A program made the position numbers and the translations under genes. This document shows, in pieces, positions 57,880 through 64,000 of a stretch of 64,000 nt of DNA. The stretch lies in the NCBI GenBank assembly GCA_034440635.1, contig JAOTON010001031.1, positions 930,001 through 994,000 on the forward strand. Reading direction: 5' to 3'. How positions within the stretch are numbered: position 1 is the stretch's first letter; each line of letters begins with the position of its first letter. Source of the DNA: Lepas anatifera (lineage: Eukaryota; Arthropoda; Thecostraca; Lepadidae). Below the pieces are notes generated by a model. It had not been told where the DNA came from. It was given only the letters and a program-made list of their open reading frames with translations, and ran no database searches.

Positions 57880-59850
57880 AATCAGTATCAAACATTTATA
57901 TTGAATAAATTAGAGTGGTGTACAAAGAATAATAGCGCGCGCAACGTTTAGCGTAGGCTTAACTTTAAGTTGTGACTTGAAAACTTTTCTTAAATACGCA
58001 AATACCAGATGCACTGAGTATTCAAACAATATCTTAATTAAATGCTTTGCTTTGCAATGTTTTGCTAATATCTTCCCGACAGCTACATTTTCTATACTAA
58101 TCTGGCCTAATTTAGATTCCATCAAATTTCCACTAAGATCCCAGCACACTGTACTTATGTTGCACTCTCTCCACACCATCCAGGCGAACGCGTGCAGCCC
58201 CTGCCCATATAACGTTGCAGTACTCTAATACTGACCTAACATGCGTGCAACAAGACGCCCGCACGGAGGCCAAACTGATGCCTCCCCCAGCACCAGGTCG
58301 TACTCTTGCTTTTTGGAATAATCTGATCAAAATACCGAGAAACATGTTAGCTTTTTTAACTATTGAATCAATGTGAGGTGCAAATGTTAGTTTCTTATCC
58401 AGAATAACACCAAGGTCCCTGATGGTGTCCACATGCTCATGGGCAGTGTTCTCAACGAAATAGTTAGTATGAATTGGAGGCTTTTTCAGGGTAATCGTAA
58501 ATTACTTACATTTTGAGGGGTTCAAATTTAGTTTCCAGGAATGGGACCATCTTATCAGGTGATTCAGGTCATCTTGCAAGGCGACTCCGTCTTCCACCGG
58601 GTTAAATTTTTTAGGGAAAAAATTGACATCATCGGCAAACATGAGACAGTGAGAATTAATTTGGACCGGAAGATCATTGAAATACATGGCGAAGATTAAT
58701 AGAGACAGCAGTCCGCCCTCCAGCGTGCCTGAGGTTACAGCCGTCCAGTGAGAGCATTTTCCATTTGCAATCACACGCTGAGCTCTGTCATGTAAATAAG
58801 AGTAGGGCCAATTCCAGGCAGGTCCAGTTATGTGAAATAAATGATAAAACTTGTGAAGCAAGAGGGTGTGGTTAACACTTTGGAAGGCTGCAGTAAAATC
58901 AGTGTAAATGCAGTCTGTCTGAGATCCCTGGTCGCGCAGGACCGTCACTCCACGAAGCCGTGCTGTGTAGGAGACAGCGCCGGTTGGACATGACTCAATA
59001 GGGACGTATGTACAATTTCTCTACTGCCTTTCAAACAAAGAGGAACCAGGGATACAGATCTGTAATTCGCCGGGCTTTTACGGCAGCCTTTTTTGAATGG
59101 GAATAACGTTGGCTTGTTTCCATCTCCTCGGAAAGACACCTTTGGCTAGCGACATATTAAAGAGTCGGGTTAGTGGTACAGAAAGCTCTTCATAACACTC
59201 ATGATTTACTCTGGCACTTACACCGTCTGGTCCGCAGGCCTTATACACTGGCATGTCACGCAGTACAGCCTTCCCCTCTCGGTCACTGCACCGTAGCTCA
59301 GATAACACAGGCAGCTCACGAGCTAGCACCTCCGGAAAAGGGTGCGTGACACGCGGATCTGTAACATTTGTTTGCAAACGTTCGGTGCAGTACATTTGCT
59401 TTCTCCCCATCGTCAGTGACAATACCACCATCAGCAGGTAACACTGACATACTCTTCCTACCTCCCTTTAAGCACTTTAAAAAGACCCAAAATGTTTTGC
59501 GTTAGTTCTGACGTGCCCGAAAACCCCAATCATCATCATCGTTTTGGGTTAGTTTTAAAGTCGTTCGTGAGACCGGCAATGTATTCACTGGCCATATTCC
59601 AAAAAACACTTCTCTTCTCCCTGAACTCATCCGACAAGTTGTCACATTTGTTCCGCCTGAACCGCCTGAAGGCAAGATCCTTCTCTTTCAGTGCCTACCT
59701 TAGTTCCCGGTCAAACCACGGCGGACATTTCCTTTTTCTGCGGACTACAGGAATGTAGTCAGATATGGCAGCTTCGAAAAGACAATAGAGTAGATTTACC
59801 GCCTCAGCAACATCTACAACATCGAGAATAGACCAAGGAATCAACTGGAG
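57880..59850 (-). pseudogene. Non-LTR retrotransposon 3, RT fragment
   Basis: On the minus strand, in order: PWFDRELR and ALKEKDLAFRRFRRN (pre-RT), MPVYKACGPDGVSARV (RT motif), WKQANVIPI, NYRSVSLVPLCLKGSREIV, DCIYTDFTAAFQSVNHTLLL (motif A), FADDVNFF (the catalytic YADD box in its FADD form), then DLGVILDKKLTFAPHID and VLEYCNVIWAG (post-RT). Frame changes occur near 59090, 58945 and 58490. It differs from elements 1 and 2 and resembles CR1/jockey-like RTs. No endonuclease part is recognised upstream. Confidence 0.82.
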
Positions 59851-60014
59851 TGCATAATGCAACATAATGGGTCCTCAAAGCTCTCTAAAATCTGTTCCGG
59901 TATTTTTGATATAAATGACCTAAGATCATGTACAAGGCATAACCTCTTCATTGGAAATACATGAGGAAAACCGTTTTATCTAAAAAAACTTAGTAATGGA
60001 TGGTGGTAGAGCGT

Positions 60015-60432
60015 TTATTTTAACAGAATTAGATTTGGCTCTTCTTTGCAGTTCTAATGATACGCAATTTGACCTAATTTGGCATTGCTTGATTTGACCC
60101 AGCAAGTTCATATTATACATCGCTCGATTCAGCTTGCCGTGAAGATTCTAATGGTCTAAATTATTTTGGCCTATCTTTACTTGTTCAGATGGGATGGCCG
60201 AAAACTTTCATTTATATTTTATCTCTTCAATGGCATGTCTTGACCTCTAGTGACCTTAAATGTGACCCGAAAGAAATGGTTTAAATATTTTCTATAGGAA
60301 AGTAGATGGGCTACCCAACGCCGTTTACCGTTTTTCGCTATCCAGCATGGTTCTCAAGATCTTAAGAGGGGGGGGTACCCGAGCCCCCTGTCAAAGCCGA
60401 AGGTGGCTCAGACCCCGTCAATGCGCATGTTA
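60015..60432. repeat. Inverted arm F, right, TTAA-flanked
   Basis: It is the inverted match of 55399-55850. Its outer end (minus strand: atgcgcattgacgggg) abuts TTAA at 60430-60433. Segments on either side of it (59861-59960 and 60440-60545) are direct relatives of one another, so the arm sits inside a larger or duplicated repeat. Confidence 0.72.
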
Positions 60433-60433
60433 A

Positions 60434-61276
60434 AACTCATATCACATAATGGGCCCACAGAGTGCTACAAAATATGTTTCGGTATTTTTTATATTGATGG
60501 CCTAGGGTCAAATACCGAGCATGACCTATTCATTCGAAAAATAATGGGAAAACAAAAATTGGGCTGTATTTGTGTAGATACACCTGAGAATACATTCATA
60601 TTCCCCAAACCCTAGCATCGTGGGCCCCTTGCCAGGTTCATGTTGGACTTTGAAAGCGAATGGTGCCTAAAAATGGTTCTAGCTCAACTCTCTCAGCCTA
60701 TAGGGCCCAAAAACACAACCATAACATGCAAGCTTTTTCACCTGTGACTTTACGTCTTTATATTTATCTTAGAACTAGAACTACCCGACTGTATGACTTT
60801 TGAATCTGGTATGAATATGTTTGAGCTTTATGACCATCATTTTTATTGTTCTAGTTGGGTTTTTAGGATTTCACTTTGTCTGTGAATGGGAGACGCAACC
60901 CGTACAAAATGTGCTAAATAAATGAAAATGAAAAACGTTTTACACATGTAAAGAACCTATAGTTGGAACATGAAATTTCCCAGTGGTATAATTGGTCTTG
61001 AGTTGTTCGCGTTGCGGCAATAAATATGCAATCTTTAACAATACCAAACGAAAAAAAACTAGAACGAAAAACAGTTTTAACATCTGATACAATATCAACC
61101 ATCAAAATTGGGACAAAACATATTTGAAGAAAAAATTATTTGAATATTTTCGCACAGGATTCAACGCAGGGTTTTCATTTAGACAACCTTCAGTGTTGGA
61201 AATACATCCATTGGTTCTTTACACTTGTAAGAGCCAGCAAATTTTTTGCTTTAGTTCTGATTTTCTCGTGCACAAC
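60434..61276. other. Repeat remnants, no gene recognised
   Basis: The first 110 bases resemble 59861-59960. The remainder is AT-rich and without coding evidence. Confidence 0.45.
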
Positions 61277-61495
61277 ACCAGGGGCGGACGCAGACTCGAG
61301 TTTTGGGAGGGGCCAAACTCATGTCTGCCTCTCGTCCCGGGGGGGGGTGGAGCGAATATTTTTGTTCTACAGACCTAGTATAAACTCCTTTTTTCAAAAA
61401 TTTCTCCGGCGTTTGGGGGCCAAAAGATAGTTCGGCCCCCCTCCAGCGCTTTGGGGGGGACCATGGCCGGAATGGCCTCCCCCTGCGTCCGCCAA
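61277..61495. mobile_element. hAT-type MITE with exact 8-bp target duplication
   Basis: The ends are ACCAGGGGCGGACGCAG and CTGCGTCCGCCAA, flanked by TGCACAAC at 61269-61276 and 61496-61503. The interior matches 20772-21062 in inverted order. It is non-coding. Confidence 0.88.
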
Positions 61496-61503
61496 TGCAC
61501 AAC

Positions 61504-63379
61504 AGAGCGGAATTCACAACCGTTCTGTCCGTACTAATTCCACACGTCTGATACTCTCGTCTGGGCATCCAAAAACTACATTAATTCCCAGCTGGTTGCG
61601 CCGGACAGTTTAAAAACCGGTACAACTTGTTGAATATCTGTCGCCATCTACCAGATTATGGCATTGAGCGTACGTGGTACTTTTTCACCACTTCACAAGG
61701 AAAGAAAGGTGTGTGATGGTATCGGTGGCTCTATGAAGTGTGCCGTATATCGAGAGGGTCTTAAAATAACAGTGACTGAATACATTTTATGTGCTGAACA
61801 ATCTTGTGTTCACTGCAACACAAGATTATGGATAATATTATGTTATTTTTGTGACGAGTGCATTTTAGCCAGTATGGCCAACGAGCTGGAAAAGCGGTTC
61901 CGTGAATCCAGGCTGGTAAAAGACACTAAAACATTCAATTGCATCGTTCCACTGGGCATGAGAACAACTGATGCGTAACCTATGTCGTCCTCTGATGAGC
62001 CCTGTGTTCGAAGTGTCCAGGGCTGAAGTCTGCGTGGAAGTGAAAAATGTTTAATGAAATGATGTGCATATCAGACTCTGAAACAAGATGTTTTTGTCCA
62101 AATTTCGGCGGTTTATATCGTTTTGTTTATTTCGAGTTTCAAATTGTTTTTCGTTCGAGTTTCGTCGTTTGGTATTGTTTGTGACTGCATATTTATTGCC
62201 GCAACTTGTACAACTCAAGACCAATTATACCACTGCACTGGGAAGTTTCATGTTACATCCACAGGTTCTTTACATGTGTAAAGCATCTGATAACAACGAA
62301 CTGGTGTCCAAATGACCCTTCAACTGGTAGGCGTCTTGACTATGGTGTAATGGGATAGAATAGCAGAGGTCATTTTAGGCCATGAACTTAGGTCACCAGA
62401 GTTGGGCATGGCTTTGCAATGCTCCAACATATCCGGAGCACCACGAACCTGTCAAGCCTTGAATTGAAATCGGACGAGACGTGTTTGCGTTTTCGTCTTT
62501 TAAATGACATGTAAGGTCAAGCTAAGGTCACTTAGTCAGGTTACAAGGGTCGCTTCAGATCCAAGGCACGAGTAATGGTGCAAAATCTGTGGTAGGTAAG
62601 TGATCAGCTTTCATTTGACATCCACATCAGCCATGTTGTAGCGTATCCGCACGAATGATACTTCCAGTGAGCGTTTTGCCCTAGGCGATGACCTCTGTGA
62701 CCTTTTCCTCAATCTGAGTTACAAAGAAATTCACCCACCAATGGTTAGCTTATACCCTGAGGACCACCCAGTGAAAAAAATAAAAAATTTGAAATAGGAC
62801 TTTCAAAGAATTATTACTTTAAAGAAGAGGTCACTAGGGCCTGAGGTCAAAACATGGCCCGAGGTCAAAGTTTATTTTTCTAATATAGCCCGTTGTATGG
62901 TCTATCCATTGATAAGAATTTAATTGATTTCGATCAGCCACTTTTAAGATAAAAATTTATTTCTGCTTCAATGTTTGCGTTGACCTCGAAATTTTGATCA
63001 CCTCTATTTGGTGACCTCTTTGACCTTGTGACCTGAATATGGGCCCAACTTTTTTTTTTGTATAGGGGACCTTGGGTACAAAATTTGATGGAAATCTTAG
63101 TGGTCATGATGAACTTTTTGGTGCCTACCTGGACGATTTGTCCTGAAATGACACAAGTATGTACCAAATCATACGAAAAAAACGAAGACAATGCACTGAG
63201 AAACAACAACCTTAACTATGAACATGACGAATAACTTCAGAATTATTTTCTCTTAACACGTGGTTTTCCTGTTTTATTTTCACTTAAATTTATTAGACGG
63301 GCATTACAAAACGTTAAAAATTCAGGAAAAAATGGTAATTTTACCGATCTCTTATTCATTTTCAGGCTCGTGGTGGTCT
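61504..63379. other. No gene recognised; AGGTCA-rich in part
   Basis: An open frame at 61658-61978 has CVHC and CYFCDEC but no zinc-finger histidines and no family assignment. AGGTCA/TGACCT hexamers cluster at 62360-63050, suggesting an old TTAA-type element without clear ends. Confidence 0.4.
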
Positions 63380-63710
63380 CGATGTAAGTTGCCTTTTTTA
63401 TTTTCCGTTGTTTTTGTCTTCATTCGAAGGATATATTCGTTGTAGCGGCCCACTTGATATCATGTTCCTTTTTAAACGAATTTTCCGCTGTGGCCTCCGC
63501 TGCTCTTTCGTCGATTGACTCTCGGATTAGTTTTTGTAATAATTTTTGGTGTTCGTCTTGTCGTACTTCCATCATTCTCTTGCTTTCTTTAATTCATATT
63601 TTTGGACAGTCAATACATTTCATTTTATATACTACGCCTGGTTTGTCCCGTTGTCTATCTTGTCCTTTGATTTGACCAGTAATCGTTGGATCGTCTGATG
63701 GGGCTTAAAA
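63380..63710 (-). pseudogene. Penelope-like GIY-YIG fragment
   Basis: The minus strand reads DKPGVVYKMKCIDCPKI, then a stop and IKES where YIGES is expected. RMMEVRQDEHQKL, ERAAEATAENSFKKEHDIKW and a decayed end follow. The VVYKM-C-C-K-x-Y-IGE frame and the H-x-I-x-W ending are those of Penelope GIY-YIG domains. It differs in sequence from the 40.6-kb copy and is broken at the catalytic tyrosine. Confidence 0.7.
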
Positions 63711-64000
63711 TATGATCTTACGTTGAATTCAGAAGATATGCGTCGAATCTGTACAGGTAATCCTTCCACGTATGGCATCACTAGTGGTCAGGTCACCAGT
63801 GCAGGTCAGGTGACCTCACCCCCAAAATTTTTAATGTGGCATAAGTACGAAATGGGTGAATCTATCGGATTTATTTTATTTTTATTTTATTAGGACCACT
63901 CCCAACAGGCACACTTGCCCAATTACAGCGATTATTGGCGTGGGTGTTTAAGGATCCTTTTCACCGGGTCAGATCGGACACGGAAGGCGGTTTCCCGCCG
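63711..64000. other. No gene recognised
   Basis: It contains AGGTCA-type motifs at about 63785-63815 and otherwise nothing recognisable before the window edge. Confidence 0.4.

Noticed and set aside
61658..61978. Another zinc-finger exon (CVHC ... CYFCDEC ... IVP)
   Set aside because: No finger histidines, no convincing acceptor before the cysteines, and the similarity to the exon tail needs several gaps.

Overview
This window is eukaryotic, and I infer an arthropod, probably a crustacean. Coding pieces are short exons behind 3' splice sites, and most of the sequence is mobile-element debris: non-LTR retrotransposons, Penelope-like elements, tRNA-derived SINEs, hAT-type MITEs and many TTAA-flanked inverted-repeat elements. 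Several tandem arrays are also present. I see no rRNA gene, no true tRNA gene, no CRISPR array and no bacterial-style operon. The species cannot be named from the sequence alone.

Left half (about 5.2-34.2 kb, plus strand): the main biological content is a series of five intact exons at 5257-5480, 17870-18102, 21460-22358, 25680-25906 and 33917-34158. Each encodes two C2H2 zinc fingers plus a shared tail (LT-x-E/Q-x-V-x-x-x-VP) and then stops. Every one begins at a pyrimidine-AG acceptor in the same phase (one codon base supplied by the upstream exon). A sixth, decayed copy is proposed at 19148-19275. This is the layout of alternative 3' terminal exons of an arthropod BTB-zinc-finger gene of the lola / mod(mdg4) / Broad / fruitless type. 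The shared BTB exons are not in the window and should lie upstream. Exon 3 carries an in-frame 75-bp (25-residue) repeat of nearly seven copies. Exon 5 sits at the end of a roughly 33-bp minisatellite built from its own splice-acceptor region. An intronless, twice-frameshifted USP37-like ubiquitin hydrolase copy lies antisense between exons 4 and 5.

Right half (about 34-64 kb): a nest of transposons. A degraded non-LTR element (about 44.85-46.67 and 53.91-55.26 kb) is split by a second non-LTR element (46.67-53.91 kb). That one is itself split by a 3.66-kb element with about 500-bp terminal inverted repeats (46750-50407). A 3.28-kb long-inverted-repeat element (36548-39828) sits in another retrotransposon fragment that also took a SINE with a 14-bp target duplication. 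Penelope-like GIY-YIG fragments lie at 40.6-42.4 and 63.4-63.7 kb. The only apparently intact single-exon gene is a secreted or type II C-type lectin at 56722-57465 (minus).

Across the window, the TTAA-type elements are strikingly rich in AGGTCA/TGACCT hexamers, the nuclear-receptor half-site. They include direct repeats with no spacer and with 1-bp spacing. Perfect low-complexity arrays, a core-degraded satellite and homopolymer frameshifts suggest that some sequence may carry long-read consensus errors.
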